DNA from: Lachnospiraceae bacterium
Lineage (GTDB): Bacteria; Bacillota; Clostridia; Lachnospirales; Lachnospiraceae
Direction of reading: 5' to 3'
Assembly: GCA_016288705.1 (NCBI GenBank)
Contig: JAEELB010000167.1
Location: 1-34,976 of the forward strand
DNA: 34,976 bases
Numbering within the stretch: position 1 is the stretch's first letter; each line of letters starts with the position of its first letter. Below the pieces are notes generated by a model, which was not told the origin of the DNA, searched no databases, and saw only the letters and a program-made list of their open reading frames with translations. Below are positions 1-7,208 of the stretch, one piece after another. Both the position numbers and the translations under genes were made by a program.

Positions 1-2
1 CG

Positions 3-563
3 CATCTGGAATGGGATGATATCGGGGATGAGGAACTCTATCCCGGAGAGAACTATCTGCTCCTTACGGACCAAAAGGATTTTGTATGGCAGGTGAAGAG
101 CGTGAAGGGTTATCCCATGCCCGTTTCCCTGAATAAGAGCAAAAACATCCTTACGGTGAAAAAAGCCGGAAGGGCTGTGATAAACCAGTTAAACAAGAAT
201 AATAAAAAAGAAGTACTGGCAACCAAAACAGTTACGGTTGCCCAGCCATTAATTTCATTCAGATTAAATAATTCCCTGGTCAAGGCTGCGGCTCCGAAGC
301 AGGGGAAAGTCAGGAGAGTTTCAATAACAGCTGTAATAAATCCCGGATATAAGCAGTTCAGTTCCTCGGGAGGCATCCTGTCCTGGAATGTCACCGGAGG
401 AGAGTGGATCAAAAAGGATCCCGTGAAGAGCAGGGACGCCAAAGCTGTATTTGTCATAGACAGTTCCGCCCGTTCCGGAGAGAGCGCTTATGTCGTCGCT
501 ACGGTCACAGACCCTGTCACGGGGACGGAGTACAGGGATATCTGCCAGATCCGGATCAGGTAG
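3..563 (+). CDS. C-terminal part of a probable Ig-like surface protein (5' partial)
   Basis: The reading frame is open from the left edge of the window (first full codon at base 3) and ends with TAG at 561-563, so only the last 186 residues of a larger protein are present. The GTG at 93 is internal, not a convincing start. The visible part is rich in V, T, S and K and alternates short beta-strand-like stretches such as TKTVTVAQPLISFRL and SAYVVATVTDP. This is the pattern of bacterial Ig-like (Big_2-type) modules in extracellular clostridial proteins. No anchor motif, transmembrane tail or catalytic motif is seen. The Ig-like assignment comes from composition and strand pattern, so it is tentative. 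A weak hairpin follows, and it is separate from the sulfur operon downstream. Confidence 0.6.
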   Translation, partial: HLEWDDIGDEELYPGENYLLLTDQKDFVWQVKSVKGYPMPVSLNKSKNILTVKKAGRAVINQLNKNNKKEVLATKTVTVAQPLISFRLNNSLVKAAAPKQGKVRRVSITAVINPGYKQFSSSGGILSWNVTGGEWIKKDPVKSRDAKAVFVIDSSARSGESAYVVATVTDPVTGTEYRDICQIRIR

Positions 564-637
564 CGTTTCTTTTATTTCCTTTCCCTGCGGACCCTGATCC
601 CAAGACAGATCCATAATATATGTGTCCTAATGATCTG

Positions 638-660
638 AAAAGCCCGGAAAAATGGGCTTT
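638..660 (+). terminator. Weak intrinsic terminator after the surface protein gene
   Basis: AAAGCCC (639-645) pairs with GGGCTTT (654-660) across an 8-base loop. The downstream tract is mixed A/T (AAAAATTT) rather than a clean U run, so termination may be partial. It lies between the surface gene and the promoter of the Rrf2 gene. Confidence 0.4.
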
Positions 661-676
661 AAAAATTTCGCCTAAA

Positions 677-709
677 CCTATTGACATAGTAGGCAAATAG
701 TATTATAGT
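677..709 (+). promoter_or_regulatory. Promoter of the sulfur operon with an overlapping candidate Rrf2 operator
   Basis: A consensus -35 TTGACA (681-686) and a -10 TATAGT (704-709) are separated by 17 bases. An imperfect palindrome CCTA-N9-TAGG (677-693), with an extra matching T/A pair inside each arm, lies directly over the -35 box. A regulator bound there would block RNA polymerase. The first gene downstream encodes an Rrf2-family repressor-type protein, so autoregulation of the operon is a reasonable inference. The -10/-35 pair is well supported; the operator is a hypothesis from symmetry and position. Confidence 0.65.
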
Positions 710-754
710 CTGTTTCAGTTTACATTGTTTCTTACCGGCTGAGGAGGCGTTTCC

Positions 755-1195
755 ATGAAGGTGTCAACCAGAGTTGAATACGGACTCATAGCATTGATGG
801 ACATAGTGATCTACGGAGAGAACGGGCAGAGTGTATCCGCTCTTGAGATCGCTCAGCGGGAGAATATCTCCCACAAATATCTCGAGCATATCCTGTTCCT
901 TTTGCGCCAGGCGGGTTTTATTGCCGCCCAGAAGGGAATGAAGGGGGGGTATTCCCTCGCCAGGCCGGCGGATGAGATCGTTCTGTCCGATGTGTTAAAT
1001 GCTCTCGACAGCACCATACTTTCCGGTCTGGATGATTGCGGCGAGGACAGCACCCTTCGCTCTGTGATCAAGGTCTGCTTCTGGGAAAAGATCAACAGCA
1101 ACCTGAACAGATATACGGAACAGCTTAAGCTCAGCGAAGTGGTGAACCAGTGCAGGAAAAATATCCCCGAAAGCTGGGATATGTATGTGATCTGA
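755..1195 (+). CDS. Rrf2-family transcriptional regulator (CymR/IscR-like)
   Basis: A 146-residue protein with the winged helix-turn-helix of the Rrf2 family. It has the typical opening MKVSTRVEYGLIALMDI, the recognition region around ISHKYLEHILFLLRQAG, and the wing motif KGMKGGYSLARP (residues 60-71). It starts at ATG 755 after GAGGAGG (741-747). Rrf2 proteins include IscR (Fe-S sensing) and CymR (cysteine metabolism). The three cysteines (95, 108, 133) do not show the C-X5-C-X5-C spacing of IscR, so an IscR-type cluster is not evident. As first gene of a sulfur operon with a palindrome over its own -35 box, a CymR-like role in sensing cysteine or sulfur status is the best inference. The ligand is unknown. 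Confidence 0.88.
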   Translation: MKVSTRVEYGLIALMDIVIYGENGQSVSALEIAQRENISHKYLEHILFLLRQAGFIAAQKGMKGGYSLARPADEIVLSDVLNALDSTILSGLDDCGEDSTLRSVIKVCFWEKINSNLNRYTEQLKLSEVVNQCRKNIPESWDMYVI

Positions 1196-1209
1196 AGGGA
1201 GCGGGCCAT

Positions 1210-2451
1210 ATGAAAAAGGACTGCGGTTTCAATACGGGATTGCTCCATGCCGGATCTCAGGGATTTCCGCAAAATGAGATACTGCCCCCTGTTTCCCAGG
1301 TTTCTGCCTTTGAGTACGGGAGCATGGAAGAACTGGAGTGCATATTTTCCCATAAGAAGATGGGCTACGCCTATTCCAGGATAGGAAACCCCACTCTTAC
1401 GGCCTTTGAAGACAGGATCAACCGGCTGGAGGGAGGCATCGGGGCGGTGAGCTGCAGCAGCGGCATGTCAGCCATAACCGCGGCTATCCTGAACCTCTGC
1501 GAGAGCGGGGACGAGATAATAGCGGGAAGAGGGCTGTACGGCGGCACCATAGGTCTGTTCCATGACCTTGAGAAACTGGGGATACACACGATATTTGCGG
1601 ATGTTCTGGACAGCAGGACCATAGAGAGCCTTGCAAACGGAAGGACCAGGGCTGTGTTCGGGGAACTGATCAGCAATCCGTCACTGAACGTAATGGATAT
1701 AGCCGAGGCAGCCGAAGGGGCGCATAAAGCGGGAGTCCCCCTTATCGTGGATTCCACCACCGCCACCCCCTATATTTCCACGCCCATCTCCTTCGGGGCT
1801 GATATCGTGATCCACTCAACCTCGAAATACATAAACGGCGGAGGGAACTCCATAGGCGGGATCATAGTGGACGGAGGTAAGTTTTCCTGGGACTTTGACA
1901 GGCACAGATCTCTTTCCGAATTCAAAAAATACGGGAAAATGGCGTTTCTGGTGAGGCTTCGCACGGATATATGGGAGAATCTCGGGGGCTGTATGGCGCC
2001 AATGAACGCTTTTCTCTCATTTATCGGGGCGGATACGCTGGGACTTCGCATGGAAAGGATATGTGAAAATGCGGATGCCCTTGCCAGGGCTCTGGACCTG
2101 GAGGAAGACATTACCGTGAACTACCTGACCCTTGAGTCCCATCCTTACCACGGATATGTGGAGAAACAGCTTAAGGGATACGGCGGAGGCATACTGAATT
2201 TCAGGACCGGCAGCAGGGAGCGGGCCTTCAGGATAATAAACAGCCTGAAGTACGCAATGATAGCCAGCAATATAGGAGACGTGAGGACTTTGGTTATACA
2301 CCCTGCCTCCACCCTGTATATTCGTATCGACAGATCCGAGATGGAAGCTGCCGGAGTGTACGACGACACCGTGAGAGTGAGCGTAGGCATCGAAGACAGG
2401 GAGGATCTGATCAGGGATTTTGTCGGAGCTGTGAGGGAGAGCAGGAAATGA
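1210..2451 (+). CDS. metY: O-acetylhomoserine sulfhydrylase-type PLP enzyme (MetY family)
   Basis: A 413-residue Cys/Met-metabolism PLP-dependent enzyme. The Schiff-base lysine is K206 in HSTSKYINGGGN, the pyridine-nitrogen aspartate is D181 in IVDSTTATP, and the cofactor-phosphate segment is SSGMSAI near residue 83. The start at ATG 1210 (MKKDCGFNTG) is preferred over upstream in-frame codons that overlap the regulator gene; GAAGGGAG lies upstream. The family replaces the acetyl group of O-acetylhomoserine with sulfide to make homocysteine. In Wolinella succinogenes a MetY takes sulfur from a carrier-protein thiocarboxylate activated by an E1-like enzyme and trimmed by a JAMM peptidase. The same partners follow here, so a thiocarboxylate-using MetY is likely. 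Because a serine acetyltransferase is also in the operon, O-acetylserine is a possible alternative acceptor. Its stop overlaps the next ATG (ATGA). Confidence 0.9.
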   Translation: MKKDCGFNTGLLHAGSQGFPQNEILPPVSQVSAFEYGSMEELECIFSHKKMGYAYSRIGNPTLTAFEDRINRLEGGIGAVSCSSGMSAITAAILNLCESGDEIIAGRGLYGGTIGLFHDLEKLGIHTIFADVLDSRTIESLANGRTRAVFGELISNPSLNVMDIAEAAEGAHKAGVPLIVDSTTATPYISTPISFGADIVIHSTSKYINGGGNSIGGIIVDGGKFSWDFDRHRSLSEFKKYGKMAFLVRLRTDIWENLGGCMAPMNAFLSFIGADTLGLRMERICENADALARALDLEEDITVNYLTLESHPYHGYVEKQLKGYGGGILNFRTGSRERAFRIINSLKYAMIASNIGDVRTLVIHPASTLYIRIDRSEMEAAGVYDDTVRVSVGIEDREDLIRDFVGAVRESRK

Positions 2452-2876
2452 AAAACCATTGCCTGGATCTCTCCTACGCCATAAGACAGAGAATGCTTTC
2501 TCACGCTGAACGGGAGTATCCCCGGGAGTGCTGCGGGGTATTGTACGGAAGTACCGGGACGGACGGGAAGCCTGTGATCAGTGTCTATGAAAGCGCTCCG
2601 AACGAATGCGCAAAGGACAGAGACTGCCGGTTTTGCCTGGACCCCGTGGAACTGTACAGAAGCGAGAGAGAGTTCCAAAAAAGGGGACTGGAGATAATGG
2701 GATTCTTTCATTCCCATCCGGACGCTCCCGCTACGCCGTCCGAAGAGGATGAGAGATACATTATCCCGGGCCTGCTGTATCTGATCGCCGGAGTTGAAGA
2801 CGGGAGGTCCGTCGAGATCAGGAGCTGGAGAAGCCTTTCCCCGGGAGAAGCCCCGGAAGAAGTGACAGTATACTGA
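2448..2876 (+). CDS. JAMM/MPN+ metallopeptidase (Mec+/HcyD-like), first copy
   Basis: A 142-residue JAB1/MPN+ zinc peptidase. The catalytic glutamate is E27 in PRECCGVLYG. The zinc motif H-x-H-x7-S-x2-D is complete: H88, H90, S98, D101 in HSHPDAPATPSEED. Small bacterial JAMM proteins of this type (Mec+ in Mycobacterium tuberculosis, QbsD, HcyD of Wolinella) cut residues off ubiquitin-like sulfur carriers after the Gly-Gly, or release the amino acid formed on them. It overlaps metY by 4 bases and lies 15 bases before the carrier-E1-rhodanese fusion, so its natural substrate is probably the internal Gly-Gly-Ala of that fusion, or a product attached to the freed carrier. Length and motifs are normal for the family. 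Substrate identity is inferred from position. Confidence 0.88.
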   Translation: MKNHCLDLSYAIRQRMLSHAEREYPRECCGVLYGSTGTDGKPVISVYESAPNECAKDRDCRFCLDPVELYRSEREFQKRGLEIMGFFHSHPDAPATPSEEDERYIIPGLLYLIAGVEDGRSVEIRSWRSLSPGEAPEEVTVY

Positions 2877-2891
2877 AAGGATGAAAAACAG

Positions 2892-4349
2892 ATGAAAGTG
2901 ATCATATCCGCCACACTGAGATCCTTTTTCGAGCGCGCTTCGGAACTGGAACTGCAGGGAAATACCGTTGAGGAAGCGCTGAAGGAGCTTACGGAGAAGT
3001 ATCCCGAGGCAAAACGGGGACTATACGATGCCGGAGGCAATCTCAGAGGCTTTATCAGGATATTTGCCGATGATGAGGACGTGACGGACGCCTCGAGATG
3101 GAGAGACAGTCTCGACGGAGTGAGTCAGCTCCTGCTCCTCCCAATGGTGGCGGGAGGTGCTCCCGAAGACAGCATCATTTCCGAGGAACGCCGTAAGGAG
3201 GTGACCCTCGACGACAAGGAGATCGAACGCTTCAATAAGCACCTTCTGTTGAGGGAGATAAGCGTAAAAGGGCAAAAGAGGATCAGGGCGGCAAGAGTTG
3301 CGGTCATCGGGGCTGGAGCTCTCGGCTCTCCCGTGATCCAGTACCTGGCTGCAGCCGGTGTGGGATTTATCAGGATAATAGACCGGGACGAGGTGACCCC
3401 GGGAAATCTGCAGAGCCAGGTCATCCACGGCTTCAGGGATGTGAAAAGGCCGAAAGCGGCGTCTGCAAGGGATACGGTCAGGAATATCGACAGGAAGACA
3501 GAGGTGGAGGCGGAGAATACGGAGGTCACCCCGGACAATGTGCTCTCCCTCATAGATGGCTGCGATCTGGTGATGGACTGCTCGGATAATTACAAGACCA
3601 GATATCTGATAAATGACGCCTGTGTCCTGTCGGGCATCCCCTGTGTATTCGGATCGATATATCAGTACGAAGGACAGGTGAGCATTTTCGGACTGGAGGG
3701 CGGTCCCTGCCTCCGATGCCTTTATCCGGAACCTCCTGAGCCGGGACTTGTCCCCACCTGCGCCGAGGGCGGCACCATCAGCCCGCTTTCCGGCATCATA
3801 GGCAGTATCCAGGCAAATGAAGCCCTGAAACTCATCATCGGTATCGGCGAGCATCTGAGCGGCAGGCTTTTCACCATGGACACATTGAACCTCAGATCCG
3901 GCGTCGTGAAGATCAGGAAGGACCACAACTGTCCTCTGTGCGGTGACAGGCCCCGTATCACGGAGGTGGAAGAATTTGATTATGAGGAATTCTGCGGTCT
4001 CGCGGAGACCGAGACCGAAGATCCGGTGGAGAGCCTCACTCCGGAGGAATTGTCCTCCAGGATCACTAACGGAGAGCCGGTCACCATAGTGGATGTGAGA
4101 GAGCCTCATGAGAGAGTGATCGTGAAATTCCCCAACGCTCTTGTCATCCCCATAGGGCAGCTGGCAAGGCGGCAGAAGGAACTGAACCCCGAGATCGATA
4201 CCGTCTTCATTTGCAAAGAGGGAAAGCGCAGCATTCTGGCCGTGAACACGCTGAGGGAAGCCGGCTACAAGGGGCCCATGTACAACCTCAGGGGAGGCAT
4301 GGACGCCATGAAGGACTTCATATTCCCCAACGAGGGCGGCGGACTGTAA
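2892..4349 (+). CDS. Sulfur carrier (MoaD/ThiS-like) - E1-like adenylyltransferase - rhodanese fusion
   Basis: A 485-residue three-domain protein. Residues 1-89 form a beta-grasp carrier resembling CysO/MoaD that ends in PMVAGG (Gly88-Gly89), followed by Ala90 and a linker. Residues 107-355 are an E1/MoeB/ThiF-type domain with GAGALG (140-145), zinc cysteines C273, C276, C347 and C350, and VPTC (C290). Residues 382-483 are a rhodanese with active-site loop CKEGKRS (C441). MoeB-type enzymes adenylate the carrier C-terminal glycine and rhodanese supplies persulfide sulfur to make the thiocarboxylate. Here the Gly-Gly is internal, so it cannot be activated until cut, presumably by the JAMM peptidase encoded just upstream. 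The usual NLQRQ motif reads NLQSQ (S175 in place of Arg), so activity may be altered. This likely feeds MetY. Separate domain calls are firm; processing is inferred. Confidence 0.9.
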   Translation: MKVIISATLRSFFERASELELQGNTVEEALKELTEKYPEAKRGLYDAGGNLRGFIRIFADDEDVTDASRWRDSLDGVSQLLLLPMVAGGAPEDSIISEERRKEVTLDDKEIERFNKHLLLREISVKGQKRIRAARVAVIGAGALGSPVIQYLAAAGVGFIRIIDRDEVTPGNLQSQVIHGFRDVKRPKAASARDTVRNIDRKTEVEAENTEVTPDNVLSLIDGCDLVMDCSDNYKTRYLINDACVLSGIPCVFGSIYQYEGQVSIFGLEGGPCLRCLYPEPPEPGLVPTCAEGGTISPLSGIIGSIQANEALKLIIGIGEHLSGRLFTMDTLNLRSGVVKIRKDHNCPLCGDRPRITEVEEFDYEEFCGLAETETEDPVESLTPEELSSRITNGEPVTIVDVREPHERVIVKFPNALVIPIGQLARRQKELNPEIDTVFICKEGKRSILAVNTLREAGYKGPMYNLRGGMDAMKDFIFPNEGGGL

Positions 4350-4443
4350 ATAAAGCGGAAACTGCGCCAAGGACAGCCCTGACCGGAGAATCCCGAGACT
4401 ACTGCTCCTGGCGTTAATTATTATTTAAGGAGGAACTGTAAAA

Positions 4444-5403
4444 ATGGCAAAGGAAACTGAAAACAAGGTAAACGGGATCAACGCGCTGGGCGCGAATGCC
4501 GCCTACAATCTGGCAAACGTCACAAAGACCACGCCCCAGTTCGGCATGCTCACTCCCAAGTGGCTCACCAGATTTCTGGAGTTCAAGGGTCTTGAGACCG
4601 GCATCTTCCGCGTAAATAAGGTGGTTGAGGGTGAGACTCCCCTTGAGGTGCTGTGCAGCCAGACCAAAAAAAGCGACATCATTCCCGAGGGTTATGTGGA
4701 GTACGAGAGCGAACCCAGGGAATACCGTTTAAACTCCATTTCCACCATAATCAACGTAAACACGGCAGTGGAGGATGTCTACAGCGCTCCCTACGATCAG
4801 GTGCAGGAACAGCTTTCCCTTGCCATCGAATCCCTTCGCGAGCGTCAGGAGAGCCAGCTGATAAATAATGACGATTACGGCCTTCTGAAGAATGTGGCGG
4901 ATTCCCAGAGGATCCAGACCAGAAACGGGGCTCCTACTCCCGATGACTTTGACGAACTCATCTCAAAGGTATGGAAAGAACCTTCATTCTTCCTGGCGCA
5001 CCCCAGAGCCATAGCCGCTTTCGGAAGGGAGTGCACAAAGAGAGGCGTTCCTCCCGTGGTGGTGAATATCGCAGGCGGGAACTTTATCACCTGGAGAGGC
5101 ATTCCCATCATACCCACGGACAAGCTTCTTGTGGACGGCCTAAAGAATCCCTCATCCCAGAGCGGAAAGACGAACATACTCCTCGTCCGCACCGGAGAGG
5201 CAAAGCGCGGCGTCATAGGACTGTTCCAGGCAGGTCTCAAAAATGAGCATTCAAGGGGACTTTCAGTCAGATTCCGCGGCATAGACGATAAGGGCGTCGC
5301 TTCATATCTGCTTTCTTTGTACTGCTCCGCCGCGATCCTTGCTGATGATGCCATAGCTGTTCTTGAGGATGTGGAAGTGGGTGAGTACTATGACTATGAT
5401 TGA
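4444..5403 (+). CDS. srpI: Family 2A encapsulin shell protein (SrpI-like)
   Basis: A 319-residue HK97-fold shell protein that self-assembles into an icosahedral protein compartment. The family 2 encapsulin signature is clear: an extended N-terminal arm (AAYNLANVTKTTPQF), LTPKWLTRFL, then TRNGAPTPDDFDELISKVWK (residues about 159-178) and WKEPSFFLAHPRAIAAFGRE, with WRGIPIIPTDKL further on. The length leaves no room for the cyclic-nucleotide-binding insert of family 2B, so it is type 2A. Family 2A shells are known to package cysteine desulfurases; SrpI of Synechococcus elongatus is induced by sulfur starvation, and an Acinetobacter baumannii member has been reported to store elemental sulfur. 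AAGGAGG (4427-4433) gives a strong ribosome site. The next gene, the probable cargo, overlaps its 3' end by 14 bases, suggesting coupled translation. The C-terminus is acidic and aromatic (GEYYDYD). No phage genes surround it. Confidence 0.92.
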   Translation: MAKETENKVNGINALGANAAYNLANVTKTTPQFGMLTPKWLTRFLEFKGLETGIFRVNKVVEGETPLEVLCSQTKKSDIIPEGYVEYESEPREYRLNSISTIINVNTAVEDVYSAPYDQVQEQLSLAIESLRERQESQLINNDDYGLLKNVADSQRIQTRNGAPTPDDFDELISKVWKEPSFFLAHPRAIAAFGRECTKRGVPPVVVNIAGGNFITWRGIPIIPTDKLLVDGLKNPSSQSGKTNILLVRTGEAKRGVIGLFQAGLKNEHSRGLSVRFRGIDDKGVASYLLSLYCSAAILADDAIAVLEDVEVGEYYDYD

Positions 5404-7096
5404 TCCCTATTCCGTATCCGAGGAGGCTTTGGGACTTCCCAGCGCAGCAGAGCTTACCCTGCTTGCAAATGAGCTGTACCCGGATATGGGGACTCCCGGC
5501 ACAGCCTTATCAGAAGGGGATGCCCGGGGGACCGGGGCTCCTTATTCCGTCACTCCGGGGATAAGCCCCGTGAGCGCTTCCGAGTCGGCCGGGTTTTCGC
5601 AGAATGAGACTGCCGCGCTGCCCGGGGCAGGGGGCAGGGCACAGACGGCTTCAGCGTATTTTCCGCAGCTCCTTCCGAATGTCGGCGCGGATCCGTATTT
5701 TCCGCAGGCTCTTCCGGAGTCGGGGGCTCATTCGCCTCAGGCTCTGTCAGCCGGCAATGCGTATTCTCCGAAGGTCCAGTCGAAAGAGGAGGCCAGGGAA
5801 TATGACAGCCGCAGAGCTGACTCTTCCCCTCCCGGTGAGGAAACTGCAGCCCGTGAGAGCTCTTCCGGAAATGACAGTATCCGCATAGGCAGCAGGACTC
5901 TGGCACAGATCCGGGCTGATTTTCCCATCCTCTCGGAAAAGATAAACGGCAACCCTCTGGTGTGGCTTGATAACGGTGCCACCACCCAGAGACCGAGACA
6001 GGTGATCGACAGGCTTTCGGAGTATTATGCCCACGAAAACTCCAATGTCCACAGAGGCGCCCACACCCTTGCCGCCCGTTCCACCGACGCCTATGAAGGG
6101 GCAAGGGATACCGTAAGGAACTTTATCGGAGCGCCTTCCCCTGAGGAGATCGTATTTGTGAGGGGGACGACGGAAGGGATCAATCTGGTGGCCAATGCGT
6201 ACGTTATGCCCCTGCTTTCTCCCGGGGATGAGATCATCGTGTCCATCCTGGAGCATCACGCGAACATAGTGCCCTGGCAGCTGATAGCCGAGAAGACGGG
6301 GGCTGTTCTCAGGGTGATCCCCTGTGATGAGACCGGACAGCTGATCCTTTCGGAATATGAAAAGCTTTTTACGAAGAGGACCCGATTCGTCTCGGTGACT
6401 CATGTGTCAAATGTCCTGGGGACCGTTACGCCGGTTGAAGAGCTTGTAGCCATAGCTCACAGGCACGGTGTGAGGATCCTGGTGGACGGGGCCCAGTCCG
6501 TTGCGCATATTCCGGTGAATGTCTCCGCTCTCGACGCTGATTTCTTTGTGTTCTCGGGACATAAGATCTTCGGCCCCACAGGGATCGGCGCCGTTTACGG
6601 CAAGAGGGAACTGCTTGAAGCCGCGGAGCCCTATCATGGCGGCGGAAACATGATCGCGGACGTGACCTTTGAAAGGACAATATATAACGACATCCCCAAC
6701 AAGTTTGAGGCGGGGACCGGGAGCATCGCAGACGCCGTGGGACTTGGCGCGGCTCTGGACTATCTGTCCGGAATAGGCATGCCCTGCGTGTTCAGATGGG
6801 AGCATGAACTCCTTCAGTACGCAATGGCGGAAATGAGCAGGGTTCCCGGACTCACTCTGGTGGGAACGCCTCTCAATAAGGCTTCTGCCCTGGCGTTTAA
6901 GCTGGACGGGCATTCGGATGATGAAGTGGGAGAACGTCTGGACAGCTTCGGGATCGCCGTACGCACGGGTCATCACTGCGCCCAGCCTGTACTCAGGCGT
7001 TTCGGGTATGAGAGCGTTGTAAGACCTACCCTCGCTCTGTACAACTCGCCGGAAGACATAGATTCCATGGTGAAGGCGCTCAGATCCTTTGCGTGA
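5390..7096 (+). CDS. SufS-type cysteine desulfurase with N-terminal encapsulin cargo-loading region
   Basis: A 568-residue class II (SufS/CsdA-type) cysteine desulfurase. The catalytic part spans about residues 169-568: PLP lysine K392 in FSGHKIFGPTG, cofactor aspartate D366 in LVDGAQS, and active-site cysteine C530 in RTGHHCAQP. These enzymes turn cysteine into alanine plus a protein persulfide. Residues 1-165 have no counterpart in ordinary SufS. This region is rich in P, A, G and S, begins with a short helix-like motif (LPSAAELTLLANELYP, 16-31) and holds a 13-residue repeat with the core YFPQ-x-LP (90-115). Long disordered N-terminal regions direct such enzymes into family 2A encapsulins, so this is the likely cargo. 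Start chosen at ATG 5390, overlapping the shell gene by 14 bases; ATG 5396 and an upstream TTG are alternatives. Catalytic identity is firm; cargo role follows from family and context. Confidence 0.92.
   Translation: MTMIDPYSVSEEALGLPSAAELTLLANELYPDMGTPGTALSEGDARGTGAPYSVTPGISPVSASESAGFSQNETAALPGAGGRAQTASAYFPQLLPNVGADPYFPQALPESGAHSPQALSAGNAYSPKVQSKEEAREYDSRRADSSPPGEETAARESSSGNDSIRIGSRTLAQIRADFPILSEKINGNPLVWLDNGATTQRPRQVIDRLSEYYAHENSNVHRGAHTLAARSTDAYEGARDTVRNFIGAPSPEEIVFVRGTTEGINLVANAYVMPLLSPGDEIIVSILEHHANIVPWQLIAEKTGAVLRVIPCDETGQLILSEYEKLFTKRTRFVSVTHVSNVLGTVTPVEELVAIAHRHGVRILVDGAQSVAHIPVNVSALDADFFVFSGHKIFGPTGIGAVYGKRELLEAAEPYHGGGNMIADVTFERTIYNDIPNKFEAGTGSIADAVGLGAALDYLSGIGMPCVFRWEHELLQYAMAEMSRVPGLTLVGTPLNKASALAFKLDGHSDDEVGERLDSFGIAVRTGHHCAQPVLRRFGYESVVRPTLALYNSPEDIDSMVKALRSFA
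5656..5733 (+). repeat. Two 39-base in-frame repeats in the cargo-loading region
   Basis: Two imperfect copies of a 39-base unit begin at 5656 and 5695 and encode YFPQLLPNVGADP and YFPQALPESGAHS. A shorter third copy (PQALSAGNAYSP) follows. They lie in the disordered N-terminal region of the desulfurase. Repeated short motifs could be multiple shell-contact sites; that is inference. Confidence 0.7.
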
Positions 7097-7208
7097 CAGT
7101 CCTTCGGGCTGATTCCGCACATTGAACCGGACGGAGCCTTTCAGATCCGCCCCGGGCTCTGTACCTGCAGGAAAGAAGGCCGGCAGACCTTATTATGGTG
7201 GTTTGAGT

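Noticed and set aside
670..694. Alternative palindrome GCCTA-N15-TAGGC as the Rrf2 operator
   Set aside because: Its arms are not extended by further pairing; the CCTA-N9-TAGG palindrome (677-693) is more compact and better centred on the -35 box. Both share the right arm, so it is not fully excluded.
755..1195. IscR (Fe-S cluster regulator)
   Set aside because: The three cysteines do not have the spacing of the IscR cluster ligands and no isc/suf scaffold genes are adjacent.
3021..4370. 449-codon minus-strand frame
   Set aside because: It is the antisense shadow of the carrier-E1-rhodanese fusion; no motif or ribosome site supports it.
4444..5403. Phage major capsid protein (HK97 fold) indicating a prophage
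   Set aside because: Family 2 encapsulin motifs are clear, and no terminase, portal, protease or tail genes lie nearby; all neighbours are sulfur-metabolism genes.
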